From Fragum whitleyi (lineage: Eukaryota > Mollusca > Bivalvia > Cardiida > Cardiidae): a stretch of 64,000 bases of DNA. Under the pieces are notes generated by a model. It did no database searches and was not told where the DNA came from. It worked only from the letters and a program-made list of their open reading frames with translations. The translations under genes and the position numbers were made by a program. Shown one piece after another: positions 36,401 to 43,803 of the stretch; the first letter of the stretch is position 1; each line of letters begins with the position of its first letter. The stretch is taken from positions 57,226,187 to 57,290,186 of the forward strand of contig OX411555.1 in NCBI GenBank assembly GCA_948146395.1. The letters are read 5' to 3'.

Positions 36401-38649
36401 GGAGGAGTTGCGTTGACAAGAAAAGTGGACCAAGAGACTAAGTTATCAAGGGGCATAACTCAGACAAAAATCAACGAACCATAAAATCCTTCCTTCATGC
36501 ACATCTACCAATTGAGGTGATAACATTGACCAAGTTTCAAGAAGATCCAGCCAGAAGTTTAGGAGGAGTTGCGCTGACAAGAAAAGTGGACGGACGTACA
36601 TACAGATGGACGGATGAATGGACGGACAGACGGAGAAGATGATGCCAATATACGTCCGCCTCCGGCGGTGTATAAAAAGGGTATAACTCTTACAAAAATG
36701 CTTTCAGAGTTATCCCCCTTGATGGTTTGAATAATTCCTGTGATGGTAAATACACAAACCAAGTTTCATGAAGACATTTTCAATATTTACAACAGAGATT
36801 ATGATCATGGTTAAAGTTTGTCAAGCACCAATAATTGCCAACAAAAAATGCCCATGAACAAAAATGTGATTAAAGTGATTAAAACACTTTGGTTTTTCTC
36901 AAAGAACAGCTGAGCTAAAAACTCAGTGATAACCTGAATTACAGGCCTGGTAGTACTTTGATTCAGCAGATATGTTATTCAGTGCATTAAATTGTGATGC
37001 TGTATGGGTTAAGTAAACTTCAATTGATTACAGAATGGAATGAAAAATTGTTTAGAAGGTTCTCAACGTTCTCACGAAAAAATACCAACTTAAAACAAAA
37101 TAAAATAATATTTGAAAAAGAGATAAGTTGCAGTACATGTCAACTAGTTTCATTTTAAAACCTCTTATGTAACGTAAATTGATCATTCTTGTTTCAGAAA
37201 GTCATAGAGGAAAATTTGTATGTAAAAGGTAATAAACCCACGACCCCCAGAACACTAAGTATGGCGCTGGTACATGGTGTTAACTCTTGCCAAACTTTGA
37301 CTACTACTACCTCATGGGAAATCATTGGTATCAAAAGGATTTCAAAACTTATTCTTACAGAGTCTTTAAATTAAGTTTGCTTGACAAAGGATTAATTGGG
37401 CTCAGACTTTGGATTGGTGAAATAAACTTTTTTTCAATGAATTTGTCAACATTTTGTTTACTTTTTACCTTTTTTGTGAAGTTCCAAAAAACCCTGTCCC
37501 CTTCCCCTCAAGTTCATCTGCCTTATAGCAGATTATTAACCCTTGTCATGCTGAATAAATTTTGGCTAAAAATTTTCATCAAAATCAAGGGCAAAAAGCA
37601 CTGAAAGTACCAACTGTAGGTCAAATATTATTTGAAAAACTAAAACCATCACCAATTCTGGTTTGAAACTAAGAAACAGGTGGTGTAGACAAACATCAGA
37701 CTGCACATATGTGCAGGCTGATGTCTGTCTATAGCCCCTGCCAAAACAGGTATATTCTGGGTTCAGCATGCAAGGGTTAAAGTTAAACATGGTTTAGATA
37801 TAAGCCTATTAAGTTTTATGCAATTATTTTTTTAGTATTAATACTAAGTAGCACCTCATGTATTAATCCTAAAGCTTAATGAGATTACATGAACACTAAA
37901 TGATTTAAAGGTCTGTTAAGAATTATAATTTAAGAACAAGATAAGATACAAATGACATTTTATTAAGAAGACAAGAAGTGTTTATTTCAAATTTTATTTC
38001 ATTTTGCTAGTTTTATACCAAACATGGTGACAAAAAGATCATGATAATTGTTGGGTTATATAGTAAGGAGTAAATCCACATGAGGAAGTGATCGATTTAA
38101 AACAATGAATATTTAAAGAAAAAAAGATAGTTCAAAAATATTTCAAACATAACTTAAAGTGAAAAAAGAAATTAGTTCAAGTTTTAATTTTTAAATTTCC
38201 CAATTTGGACTAATCCTGTTTTCCAAAATATAGATAAAGATCAGCCTGTACTAGAAGATGCAGTCTGATCAAAGTTTGCTTTCATTGTTAGCTTTTTTTT
38301 AAGCCAGAGATGAAATTGATTTTCAAAAGAATTAAAAAAAGTTTGATTATCCAGTTGTCTTATTCTAAATCATGATTTTATTCATCATGAATTTGGATAA
38401 AGATAAAATAAGATACAATTGCTGTAGTAATGATAAGAAATTTTTAACAGATGCTATTACAATTTCATCACAGCTCATAAACCTTTTAACATAAAAAAAT
38501 ATTTGAACAAATAATTAAAAAAAAATAACAATGGTAAATCATAATTAAGATTTTTTTTTCTCAGTGATAATTGGATTTTATAGGTGATTACCTGCACACC
38601 CCAACACCAACACCACTACGATAAATCCCAACGATGATCCTCTGTCCAT
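2898..38649 (-). CDS. alpha-carbonic anhydrase, complete, eight exons (secreted or GPI-type isoform)
   Basis: This gene encodes a zinc enzyme for reversible CO2 hydration; in molluscs such enzymes serve acid-base balance and shell mineralisation. Exons are 38592-38649, 16285-16317, 8566-8739, 6905-7050, 6239-6401, 4591-4754, 3765-3861 and 2898-3322. All junctions are GT/AG with matching phase and total 1260 nt, giving 419 residues. Residues 1-20 are a signal peptide. WGY is at 24-26, HQSPIDI at 47-53 and proton-shuttle His at 87 (NNGH). Zinc ligands are His114 and His116 (YHFHWG) and His139 (MHIVSWN). Glu126 (GSEHT) and Thr224 (SLTTP) are the gate residues, and Cys43/Cys227 fit the disulfide of secreted family members. 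The RPVQPLNGR signature is at 357-365. An insert of about 90 residues (255-347) separates it from the catalytic core. The last 24 residues are hydrophobic and suggest a GPI signal or membrane segment. All catalytic residues are intact, so activity is expected. The family call is firm; the anchor type is inferred. Confidence 0.93.
3765..3861 (-). CDS. carbonic anhydrase exon 7 (start of the insert)
   Basis: This 97-nt exon (phase 0 to 1) encodes LHVFRQVLKP, matching the FRQL helix of the family. It then runs into a strongly basic Arg/Lys/His-rich stretch (KHHKRSAERRARR) that has no equivalent in ordinary family members and begins the insert. The donor is GTAATT. Confidence 0.9.
3888..4108 (-). 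mobile_element. TTAA element family A, copy 1
   Basis: Family A is a ~225-bp non-autonomous element with ends TTAACCCTTTGCTGTTT and AAACAGGAAAGGGTTAA. TTAA at both ends fits a piggyBac-type target site. An internal perfect hairpin carries GAAGAAATTGCTT and its complement. This copy lies in intron 7 of the carbonic anhydrase. Confidence 0.85.
4591..4754 (-). CDS. carbonic anhydrase exon 6 (active-site loop)
   Basis: This 164-nt exon (phase 1 to 0) encodes MALKKEIPAV, then YYRYNGSLTTPGCFESVVW with the catalytic-loop Thr224 and disulfide Cys227. NGS at 219-221 is a potential N-glycosylation site. The acceptor is attattacag and the donor is GTAATG. Its first half and acceptor are repeated six times just upstream in intron 5. 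Confidence 0.93.
4790..5450 (-). repeat. tandem array of six partial exon-6 copies in intron 5
   Basis: Six copies of a 105-120-bp unit repeat the acceptor and the first ~70 nt of carbonic anhydrase exon 6. Copies sit near 4826-4885, 4930-4990, 5060-5105, 5160-5225, 5278-5340 and 5392-5445. Each ends soon after the PDRY codons and then passes into intron-like sequence, so none carries the active-site half of the exon. Most keep an ACAG acceptor; the outermost copy has lost it. The nearest copy starts at 4865, 111 bp from the true exon start, and its frame is open through to the real exon. Confidence 0.9.
5625..5861. mobile_element. TTAA element family B, copy 1
   Basis: Family B has ends TTAACCCTTGTCATGCTGAA and their inverted complement, with TTAA at both edges. 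This copy contains a long T tract near 5735-5764 and lies in intron 5 of the carbonic anhydrase. Confidence 0.85.
5735..5764 (+). repeat. poly-T tract
   Basis: About 30 consecutive Ts lie inside a TTAA family B element. Confidence 0.95.
6239..6401 (-). CDS. carbonic anhydrase exon 5 (zinc ligand 3)
   Basis: This 163-nt exon (phase 0 to 1) begins MHIVSWN, with His139 as the third zinc ligand. It continues through the conserved GLAVLGILFEV strand. The acceptor is tatcctacag and the donor is GTAAGA. Confidence 0.94.
6651..6785. mobile_element. TTAA foldback family C, copy 1
   Basis: Family C has ends TTAAGGTAGTGGACCTGTAA and their inverted complement. The central palindrome is GAGGTTTCCTAATGA plus complement. 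This copy has lost part of the centre. Confidence 0.7.
6905..7050 (-). CDS. carbonic anhydrase exon 4 (zinc ligands 1 and 2)
   Basis: This 146-nt exon (phase 1 to 0) encodes VQVDTIGKF through YHFHWGH and GSEHTIDG. It supplies His114 and His116 as zinc ligands and Glu126. The acceptor is tctgttccag and the donor is GTAACA. Confidence 0.94.
7192..7412 (+). mobile_element. TTAA element family A, copy 2 (right end truncated)
   Basis: The left end TTAACCCTTTGCTGTTT and internal hairpin are intact. The right end stops at AAACAGGAAAG without the closing GGTTAA. Confidence 0.85.
7465..7600. mobile_element. TTAA foldback family C fragment
   Basis: It carries the central GAGGTTTCCTAATGA palindrome and part of the arms. 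The closing end is missing. Confidence 0.5.
8566..8739 (-). CDS. carbonic anhydrase exon 3
   Basis: This 174-nt exon (phase 1 to 1) encodes residues 32-88. It contains Cys43, the HQSPIDI signature and NNGH with the proton-shuttle His87. The acceptor is atattgcag and the donor is GTTTGT. Confidence 0.92.
9101..9390 (+). mobile_element. Helentron-like element, ATGCCCCC type, copy 1
   Basis: The 5' palindrome is TATGCCCCCGTATC with GATCGGGGGCATA. A CTGTCTGTCCGT microsatellite and GTCAAGGTCA units follow. The end is GGGGGCAT, then hairpin GTGTTT-CAC-AAACAC and ATCTTGTT. Confidence 0.85.
9585..9756 (-). CDS. alternative first exon of the carbonic anhydrase (type II membrane anchor)
   Basis: An ATG at 9756-9754 in a strong context (A at -3, G at +4) opens 57 codons and ends in phase 1 at a GTAATA donor, the same phase as exons 1 and 2. 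The peptide is basic and Cys-containing for about 26 residues (KCRKRGG just before the membrane segment). It then has a hydrophobic run (YAIIAALLVVILVFLIL) and a Ser-rich linker. By the positive-inside rule this is a type II signal anchor that places the enzyme domain outside the cell. Joining it to exon 3 (8739) gives an uninterrupted 446-residue protein that lacks the WGY exon. It lies between exons 2 and 3, so it needs its own promoter; I see no clear TATA box. A separate small membrane-protein gene is the alternative, but the phase match, the intron donor and the position favour an isoform. Confidence 0.7.
10992..11220 (+). mobile_element. TTAA element family A, copy 3
   Basis: It is a full copy flanked by TTAA, with CCTTTACTGTTT at the left end. 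It lies about 80 bp from copy 4 in the opposite orientation. Confidence 0.85.
11301..11529 (-). mobile_element. TTAA element family A, copy 4
   Basis: It is a full inverted copy starting TTAACCCTTTCCTGTTTTAC and ending GCAAAGGGTTAA. With copy 3 it forms a large inverted repeat. Confidence 0.85.
12355..14949 (+). mobile_element. Helentron-like tandem-array element, family D (outer copy)
   Basis: The 5' end is palindromic (TATACGCCCGTC with GACGGGACGTAT). A GTCCGG-rich tract and ~145-bp tandem units (CCTTTGTTGTTTTTCAGAC type) follow. The 3' end has GACGGGCGTA, the inverse of the 5' arm, then hairpin GTGACAATTTGGCAC and CTTGT. It sits inside a palindromic element that resumes without target duplication. 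A second copy is nested at 13277-14446. Confidence 0.85.
13277..14446 (+). mobile_element. family D element nested inside another family D element
   Basis: It begins TATACGCCCATC and ends GGCACCTTGT. The outer copy reads CCTATTTTT before it and TGAGTTATTG after it, which rebuilds the CCTATTTTTTGAGTTATTG seen in neighbouring tandem units. Insertion was therefore between two Ts with nothing duplicated. Confidence 0.85.
15225..15470. mobile_element. palindromic AT-rich element, intact copy
   Basis: The outer arms are GGTTATAAAACTTTTCTCA and TGAGAAAAGTTTTATAACC. The inner perfect hairpin is AGATAATATTAATAAGTTGT and complement. It reads across the family D insertion point as ACTCATTTAAATG. Confidence 0.85.
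15674..15935. mobile_element. TTAA element family B, copy 2
   Basis: It is a full copy. An internal hairpin is formed by ACATCAGCCTGCACA and TGTGCAGGCTGATGT. Confidence 0.85.
16285..16317 (-). CDS. carbonic anhydrase exon 2 (WGY micro-exon)
   Basis: This 33-nt exon (phase 1 to 1) encodes GAKWGYLGDT. It carries the WGY/WSY motif found near the start of nearly all alpha-carbonic anhydrases. A strong pyrimidine-rich acceptor (tttactttcag) and a GTAAAA donor flank it. Its length is a multiple of three, so skipping it would not shift the frame. Confidence 0.85.
17673..18057 (+). mobile_element. Helentron-like element, ATGCCCCC type, copy 2
   Basis: It has the same plan as copy 1. The start of the body (GGGGGCATATTGTTTTACCC plus CTGT microsatellite) occurs twice in tandem. 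The 3' end is CACAAACACATCTTGTT. Confidence 0.85.
18391..18421 (+). repeat. (TAA)n microsatellite
   Basis: About ten ATA/TAA units occur in a row. Confidence 0.95.
18460..18850. repeat. possible truncated tandem-array element
   Basis: TTTTTAGCTCCACCATCCAG (18746 on) with GGTGGTGCTATTG resembles a 5' palindrome of the element types above. The preceding 250 bp reads like one of their body units. Ends are not resolved. Confidence 0.35.
18850..20354. other. AT-rich intron sequence, no feature found
   Basis: This part of carbonic anhydrase intron 1 is AT-rich with no exon, recognisable element end or RNA gene that I could support. Confidence 0.5.
20355..20518. mobile_element. TTAA foldback family C, copy 2
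   Basis: It is a full copy with a long inverted structure: AGTGGACC at the left, GGTTCCACTACCTTAA at the right and GAGGTTTCCTAATGA palindromic in the centre. Confidence 0.8.
20583..20810 (+). mobile_element. TTAA element family A, copy 5
   Basis: The left end is TTAACCCTTTCCTGTTT. The right end reads AAAGGGTTACT, so the closing TTAA has mutated. Confidence 0.85.
21437..21508. repeat. short foldback (GGCTCAG hairpin), copy 2
   Basis: ATGGCTCAGAGCATAACAGT pairs with ACAGCTGTTTTGCTCTGAGC. The loop is CTATATGTTTATAG. Confidence 0.78.
22043..22291. mobile_element. TTAA element family B, copy 3
   Basis: It is a full copy with TTAA at both ends and the TGTCATGCTG terminal motif. Confidence 0.85.
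22623..24026 (+). mobile_element. Helentron-like element, family B1 (AGCTCACCTGAGC type), copy 1
   Basis: The 5' palindrome is AGCTCACCTGAGCAC with GTGCTCAAGGTGAACT. A GTCCGTCGTC tract follows, then ~300-bp repeating units (GTTCATATCAAGACCC). The 3' end repeats AGGTGAGCGAT, then forms hairpin AGGACCA-TCT-TGGTCCT and CTTGTT. Confidence 0.85.
24480..25075 (+). repeat. dispersed repeat shared with 49690-50320
   Basis: Shared pieces include GTCTC-GAG, CTGTCGC-GTTGAA, ACAGGATT and AACACTGGTGAACG followed by CACCAAAAAT. It contains a 148-codon open frame that starts at TTG, matches no family I know and is probably fortuitous. Confidence 0.5.
25470..27001 (+). mobile_element. Helentron-like element, AGCTCACCTGAGC type, copy 2
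   Basis: It has the same termini as copy 1, but the body is about eight ~145-bp units (CACTCTAGAGGCCACATTTT and GGTCAGAATGATTG). Its last pair of units is duplicated as a higher-order block near 26010-26560. The 3' end is hairpin GGGC-GCCC plus TCTTGTT. Confidence 0.85.
27172..27200 (+). repeat. (GT)n followed by poly-G
   Basis: A short GT run passes into about 13 Gs, a tract prone to replication slippage and sequencing error. Confidence 0.95.
27265..30093 (+). mobile_element. composite of AGCTCACCTGAGC-type elements with ~310-bp units
   Basis: An internal 5' end lies at 27843. Repeating units (GAAACTTGGTCAGAATGTTT, ATATCACGGGAAAAGG) occur on both sides of it, so one copy is probably inserted into an older one. 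Two 3' ends occur, at 29760 and 30093; both read AGGTGAGCGATTT, then GGGCCCTCAGGGTCC and TCTTGTTT. Confidence 0.8.
30180..30408 (+). mobile_element. TTAA element family A, copy 6
   Basis: It is a full-length copy. The left flank reads TTTACCC, one change from TTAACCC, and the right end keeps GGGTTAA. Confidence 0.85.
30450..30812. mobile_element. second copy of the TRIM host element, without TRIM
   Basis: It shares CTATTAGAATCATCA, AGAGGCTACG, a degenerate hairpin (30522-30579), TTTGATTGGAGAAAAAG and GATGGGGTTTTAT with the copy at 1788-2757. Near 30610 it runs straight across the point where the other copy carries the TRIM, so it serves as a paralogous empty site. Confidence 0.7.
30903..31126 (-). 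mobile_element. TTAA element family A, copy 7
   Basis: It is a near-full inverted copy whose left end is eroded (CACTTTCCTGTTTTAC) and whose right end is GCAAAGGGTTAA. Confidence 0.85.
31471..31748 (+). mobile_element. tRNA-derived SINE with intact pol III boxes, copy 1
   Basis: The head resembles tRNA-Asp(GUC). It has acceptor GCCGCTG paired with TGGCGGC, A box TAGCGCAGTTGG and B box GGTTCGATCCC. The ~200-bp body (GTTGATAATCGTAGACCTAT) ends in a TCAATCAAT tail. A 14-bp target duplication flanks it (31457-31470 and 31749-31762, one mismatch). The anticodon stem is poor, so it is a SINE and not a tRNA gene. Confidence 0.88.
32107..33511. mobile_element. 1.4-kb TTAA element with GGACGATTTC inverted ends
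   Basis: The left end reads TTAA then GGACGATTTC (32103-32116). The right end reads GAAATCGTCC then TTAA (33502-33515). This is the layout of a piggyBac-type insertion. I see no transposase frame. The right third is richer in CpG than its surroundings and contains TGACGTCA (33272-33279) followed by TATAAAAT (33293-33300). Confidence 0.75.
33619..33690. repeat. short foldback (GGCTCAG hairpin), copy 3
   Basis: ATGGCTCAGTGCAAAACAGT pairs with ACAACTGTTACATGCTGAGC. Confidence 0.78.
33691..35186. other. intron sequence, no gene supported
   Basis: A 94-codon open frame at 34441-34725 starts with ATG but matches no known family and lies inside intron 1. GATGCATGTCATTTTTCATT occurs twice (33773, 34181), which marks an internal duplication. 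Confidence 0.45.
35187..35507. mobile_element. probable diverged TTAA family B element
   Basis: The left edge (CAACCCTTCTCCTGCTG) and right edge (CAGCATGAAAGGG) resemble family B ends, and the internal GTGTGCAGTCTGATC stretch matches. It is longer than the other copies. Confidence 0.5.
35554..36680 (-). mobile_element. Helentron-like element, ACCGCCGGAGGCGG type, minus strand
   Basis: On the minus strand the 5' palindrome is ACCGCCGGAGGCGGACGTAT. A CCGTCTGTCCGTCC tract and ~110-180-bp units (AAGTTTCATTTAAATC in plus orientation) follow. The end is hairpin GTGACGATGGCAC plus TCTTGTTC. Confidence 0.8.
37536..37780. mobile_element. TTAA element family B, copy 4
   Basis: It is a full copy. The right end reads CAGCATGCAAGGGTTAA, with a one-base loss. 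Confidence 0.85.
37781..38591. other. intron sequence next to carbonic anhydrase exon 1, no feature found
   Basis: AT-rich sequence with runs of A and T. No exon or element end was recognised. Confidence 0.5.
38592..38649 (-). CDS. carbonic anhydrase exon 1 (signal peptide)
   Basis: The ATG at 38649-38647 opens a 58-nt coding stretch that ends in phase 1 at a GTAATC donor. It encodes a short polar start and a run of Phe, Ile, Val and Leu (FIVVVLVLG), a typical cleaved signal peptide. A TATA box lies about 180 bp upstream. The next exon is 22 kb away, which makes intron 1 by far the longest in the gene. Confidence 0.85.
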
Positions 38650-38830
38650 AGTAATCCAGTTAATACCTTTAGCGACACTCAGATAAAGTATTCATACAAC
38701 GTTAAAGGCACTAAACCATACAAAGGTACCCCACATTGACAATCACGTTTTTGTACTGCAGAGTCAAATCGGTGAATAAAAAATGTATGCTGGCTAATTC
38801 TATGTTTGAACAAAATACAAAATTATAGCC

Positions 38831-38838
38831 CTTTTATA
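38831..38838 (-). promoter_or_regulatory. TATA box upstream of carbonic anhydrase exon 1
   Basis: The minus strand reads TATAAAAG here, 182 bp before the exon 1 ATG. Transcription would start near 38805, leaving a 5' leader of about 155 nt that contains short upstream ATGs. The motif and spacing are seen directly; its use is inferred. Confidence 0.45.
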
Positions 38839-38882
38839 TTCCTGTTTAATCATGTATGTATCATTTACAATTTATTCCTGGT

Positions 38883-39911
38883 TAGCTCCACTGGCTGAAA
38901 GCCACTGGGGCTATTGTCATGGCGTTGTGTCCGTCGTGCGTCCGTCCGTGCGTCCGTGCGTCCGGTCGTAAACTTTTTCTTTAAAAATCTTCTCCTCAGA
39001 AACTACTGGATGAATTTCAACCAAACTTCACAGAAATGATCCTTGGGTGACCCTCTTTCAAAGTTGTTCAAGAAATTTTGATCCAATGAAAAACATGGAT
39101 TTAATGGGCGTGGCTAATTTCCAAATATGGTAAAAAGTGAGTTTTCTCAGATTCTAAATGATGGATACCAATGAAATTTTACATGAATGATCCTTGTGTG
39201 ACCCTTTATCAGTCTACAAAAGATTATTGAGATCGGATGAAAAATATGCATTTTATGGGCGGAGGTCATTTCTCTATATGTTATATAGTGGAAACTTTGA
39301 AAATCATTTTCTCAGAATGTAAGTCATGGATATCAACCAAATTTTACTGGAATAATCCTTGAGTGACCCTCTATCAGTCTACCAAAAATTATAGTGATCA
39401 GATGAAAATTATGTATTTTATGCGTGGAGGTCATTTCTCTATATGTTATATAGTGGAAACTTTGGAAATCATTTTCTCAGAATCTAATCAATGGATATCA
39501 ACCAAATTTTACTGGAATAATCCTTGAGTGACCCTCTATCAGTCTACCAAAAATTATAGTGATCAGATGAAAATTATGTATTTTATGGGCAGAGGTCATT
39601 TCTCTATATGTTATATAGTAGAAACTTTGGAAATCATTTTCTCAGAATCTAACCAATGGATATCAACCAAATTTTACATGAATGATCCTTGAGTGACCCT
39701 CTATCAGTCTACAAAAAATTATTGTGATCAGATGAAAATATGCATTTTATGGGCGGATGTCATTTCTCTATATGTTATATAGTTGAAACTTTGAAAATCA
39801 TTTTCAACATCAGTAGAATCCAAAATATCTAAAAGTCTAGTCAAAACTTTTATTGCTTTATAAGAATTTCAAGCCTGTGGAGCGACTCAAGCCATTCATG
39901 GCTTTCTAGTT
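38883..39911 (+). mobile_element. Helentron-like element, TAGCTCCACTGG type, copy 1
   Basis: The 5' palindrome is TAGCTCCACTGGC with GCCACTGGGGCTA. A TCCGTCCGTGCG tract and ~165-bp units (ATTTCTCTATATGTTATATA) follow. The end is GTGGAGCGACT, then hairpin AAGCCAT-TC-ATGGCTT and TCTAGTT. Confidence 0.85.
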
Positions 39912-40002
39912 TTCTAAGATATTACCAAATATTGAAAGCCCCTTAATTAGATTTTATGGTACTAGTGCAAAAGTATTGTAATTCTATACAAAGTGTATAT
40001 CG

Positions 40003-40073
40003 TTGGCTCAGTGTGAAACAGTTGTAACTGCCTATATGTTTATAGGCAGTTACAACTGTTTCACGCTGAGTCA
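40003..40073. repeat. short foldback (GGCTCAG hairpin), copy 4
   Basis: TTGGCTCAGTGTGAAACAGT pairs with TACAACTGTTTCACGCTGAG almost perfectly. A half copy (AAAACTGTTGTAAGTGCC) follows at 40094. Confidence 0.8.
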
Positions 40074-40202
40074 TTGATATGCATGTTTCAATCCAAAACT
40101 GTTGTAAGTGCCTATATAGATACAAAAACATTAAAGGAATAAGATGTTAGAAATATGTATAAATATATCATGAAATTATCTATGGCCTAATTCAACTGCC
40201 CT

Positions 40203-40456
40203 TTAATCCTTGCAATGCTGAATAAAAACCTCGGCAAAAATTGCATCAAAGTCAAAGTGCCTAATACACTTTTTTTTGAGAGTCAGTTTTTATTTTGAGA
40301 AAATAATTTTCAGACTTTTCTGGTTTCAAAAGGAAAAAAATCAGATTACATAGACTAAGATCAGACTGCACATACATGTAATTTCATGTGCAAAGTGATC
40401 TTTGTCTATATCTCTGCAAAAGCAGGAATATTCTGTGTTCAGCATGTCAAGGGTTA
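40203..40456. mobile_element. TTAA element family B, copy 5
   Basis: It is a diverged copy (TTAATCCTTGCAATGCTG at the left end) with TTAA kept at both edges. Confidence 0.8.
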
Positions 40457-41094
40457 AGGACACAGTCTGGAAGGATGTTAATGTGTTGTAATGTTACTTT
40501 TTTGTGTCCATTTTAAGTACATGAAAAAAATGTTTCACAATTTTAATAGCTGTTTTGACCCCCATTTTGTCTCTTTATTTTAGAATCATGTCTAGATAAT
40601 ATTGTATATAGGTGTATTTTCCAAACTGAGCTCTGACCTAGGCGTTGAGTCCTTTGCCATAGTTATATGAGTAAACCTTAAGTTCTAAGACAAGCACTAA
40701 GTTTCATTTGAAAGGTTATTTGTATCTTTTTTATGTCTGTTTTATCTATTTTGAAAGAAAAGCACGGAAATTTAACCGTTAAAAGTAGATTTCACAGCTC
40801 ACCGCTCAAAATCTACCTATATAGTTATCAAATGTTAGATTTATATCTGTTTTTAAGGTCAAGCTGATATTTCATGAATAGGTCACTGATATCTTTAAAA
40901 TATTGCTGTACAAAAATAAATGATCACCATATTTTTCTATCTAACTGCTCTTTTATGGAGCTATCATCAAAACATTGATACAGAGCTTTAACTATTATCA
41001 TTTTTCTGGTGAAAATATCTATCAAAGTAAACTCTTTAATTGTTTATTCCCTTTAATTTAATGTTAATTTCCTCAAAACAATCATGAAAATGGT

Positions 41095-41456
41095 TGTAAT
41101 CCCCCGCGGTTTTCGGCAAGGGGATAAAGTAATGCTCTCCGTCCCTCATTCCGTCATTCTGTCATTCCGTCCTTCCGAGGTTCCGTCACTAAACTTGTCC
41201 GGAGCATATCTCCTAAAGAATGATAGCTATCAACTTGAAACTTTATGGTTGGATAGATCTCATGGAAGAGGAGTGCAGTGCACAAGAACTATAACTCTGG
41301 CTTGCATAATTTTGGAGTTATTGCCCTTTGTTATTTTAAAGACTTAGATTTTGTAGGGGCTTAATTTCTTAAAGTAGAACCCTTAATCTATTAGGCTTCA
41401 GTTTACTATCAAGCTTTCTTGGCGGGGGATGGCCATGTCCGACATGGCTCTTGTTT
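41095..41456 (+). mobile_element. Helentron-like element related to family D (short)
   Basis: The 5' end forms ATCCCC with GGGGAT. A TCCGTC/TCATTCCG tract follows, then one and a half units related to family D (GAGTGCAGTGCACAAGAAC). The end is hairpin GCCATGTC-CG-ACATGGC plus TCTTGTTT. Confidence 0.8.
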
Positions 41457-41494
41457 AGAAGAGTTTGACCTCAAATAAGAAAGCCTCAAATGGA

Positions 41495-41720
41495 CTGGTG
41501 GTAAATACACTTGACTCTGACCTGAAGGTCTGTGGTTTGAGCACCACTGTAGCTGGGGCTCTTTAATGGACAAAATACTTAATTTCTAGCTCCAGTTCAC
41601 CTAGCTGTAGAATTGCTAAGCAGTGTGTTTTAACCATTGCCTCTCTCTCAGGGATGAAAAAACTTCAGAATCGGGTATTTGGAAGCCACTTTATAAACTT
41701 CAGCTTTCATCACAATTGAC
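41495..41720 (+). repeat. old SINE-like repeat, related to 15105-15220
   Basis: GGACTGGTGGTAAATACACT and GTGGTTTGAGCACCAC look like worn A and B boxes. CAGTTCACCTAGC, AGCAGTG and TTGCCTCTCTC are shared with 15105-15220. Confidence 0.4.
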
Positions 41721-41924
41721 TGAAATGAATTAGTATAAACTAAATAAATAAGAGAGAAAGACGCACAACCCTTATTCAATTTAGATCACCTGAAATAGGG
41801 TTTTCAGAGTATAAAGTACATGTATAAGGGGAGCTACTAATAAGGAGGGGGCTGTTATGAAAAGAAACATGGTGATTTATCAACTTTTCATATCAGTATA
41901 CTTAGAGGCAGATAGGCTTTTGAT

Positions 41925-42200
41925 GGACCGCCATCTTGCGCAGTTGTATTCTGATGGACTAGTACGTTCAAAAGGTCTCTGGTTTGACCCCCATCAGCCA
42001 CACTTATCTTTTCCAACTATTTGTCTCCCACCAAAGGGTTGATAACCATTGACCTATGTGGGATAGGAGCTGAAGGCTAGAAAAGCATGTTATGGTATTA
42101 CTGGTGTGAAAAAATACCAGGAGTCCATTGTTAGGTGCTCCAGCTGCTGAGATATAATTGGATGATTGTTAAAAGAGGAATTAAAGCCCATACAAACAAA
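41925..42200 (+). mobile_element. tRNA-derived SINE, copy 2 (diverged)
   Basis: It shares the body (GGGTTGATAACCATTGACCT, TCCATTGTTAGGTGCTCCAG) and an ACAAACAAAG tail. The tRNA head is degenerate (CGCCATCTTGCGCAGTTG). Confidence 0.8.
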
Positions 42201-43803
42201 GCTTTTGGTGAACACAACTCTGTTGAGAAAGTTAAATCTTTTAGGGCTAGTTTTTAGTTGGGCAACAAAATGTTTGTATTTACAGCTTCATTTTAGCTGT
42301 AGTTATGACAATTTGGTCGCAAATGGTGGCTTCTTTTTGATTGTCATTTCACCAGTATTTTTTTTTTGTATATTTGACTGTAGGATATCTTTAATAAAAC
42401 AGGATAATGTATTTTGAACAATATGAAATTTTGAAATTATTGTTACATTTTTAAATGCAAAGTGGTATAACATTTCAAAACTGCATGCATCAATTTGTAT
42501 CCAATTTCCCATCTAAATAAAATTTATTATTTCATGCTTATGGGTTTAATAGTTTTTACTGGCAAATATGCATGAAATAAAACCATGGAAAAGTGAGCTA
42601 ACCCTTTGCTGTTTAATCCCTGCTTTTTACGTGTCTATGATTTTATGATTGAGAAAACATTGTGAAAAAAGAAGAAATTGCTTCTGACAAGCAATTTCTT
42701 CTTTTTCCACACTATTTTCTACCCTACTGAATGGTTATTTTTCAAATTAAGGAGGGCCGTTACAGTTTCGGGGGATATCCAGATATCTGCGAAACAGATG
42801 TATGTTTTAGAGCATTCATATGCAGAGATATATTGAAAATATCAACATAGCTTTCCAAGCATATTTTGAAAATATTTACATTTTTCTTAAGGTGACCATG
42901 TTTTCGAAAATATAAAAGAAAACTGTTTATTACACCGACCAATCACAATACTGGTATGCCAAATCAACATATATTTATAGCCATAGATATGGAAAACATG
43001 AAAATATAATAAACTTTCTATTAAGTGCATGAATAAGCGACAAGTGGACATTTTGCTTTAAATGCTCCCAAAAGATAAAAAAGTGAACATTTTTTGAAGG
43101 CAAATAAAAGCAAACACTTATATTAAATAAAATCGAAATATGTCAATAGAAAATTAGCCCAACTATCGTACAACTGAAATTAATAAAAAAAAGTATATGT
43201 ATCCAGGCACTTTTAGTCAATTTCATAAGTTTGAAATACAGTACCCCCCATTTACTACTCTAATTTGATTTTGTCCAGACATTGTTACGTCCCCTGATTT
43301 CCCAATCAACAATTCAAACAATTTGTAATTTTGATACATTTGGTAACGCCTATGGCACTTGTAGGATATCTGTAATGGGGTTTAAACTACAATCAAGGGG
43401 GGAGGGGTAGTCATTTCACATCATTAACAAAGTTTTGCCGAATTACCCAGTGAAAGACTGAACACCCCATTCCCTCTGGCTCCGCCACATGCACAGCCAT
43501 TATCCTGATCAAAATATGAGCTTTTCCTCCATAAACTCATTTTCTATGTGAGGCATTTACACATAAATATAATATGTCATTTCAGTTGCCACAGAAGATA
43601 AGATGGTTTATTACTCTATTGAAGAAAAAAGAAATCATGACTTTCGATTGATTTTAAAAATTTTAGAATTCTGCTATTATGTTGAAAATTTTAACCTGAT
43701 ATATTTTACAATGGTTTGGAAACAATTTCATAAATTTTACATTTATCCCTCTCGTTTCTGTGGACTACAGAAGAGTTCTACAGTCTCAGGGCTAAATAAA
43801 GGA

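Noticed and set aside
37189..37219. A 31-nt exon between ttgtttcag and gtaataa
   Set aside because: Splice-like edges exist, but the peptide matches nothing and no partner exon fits.
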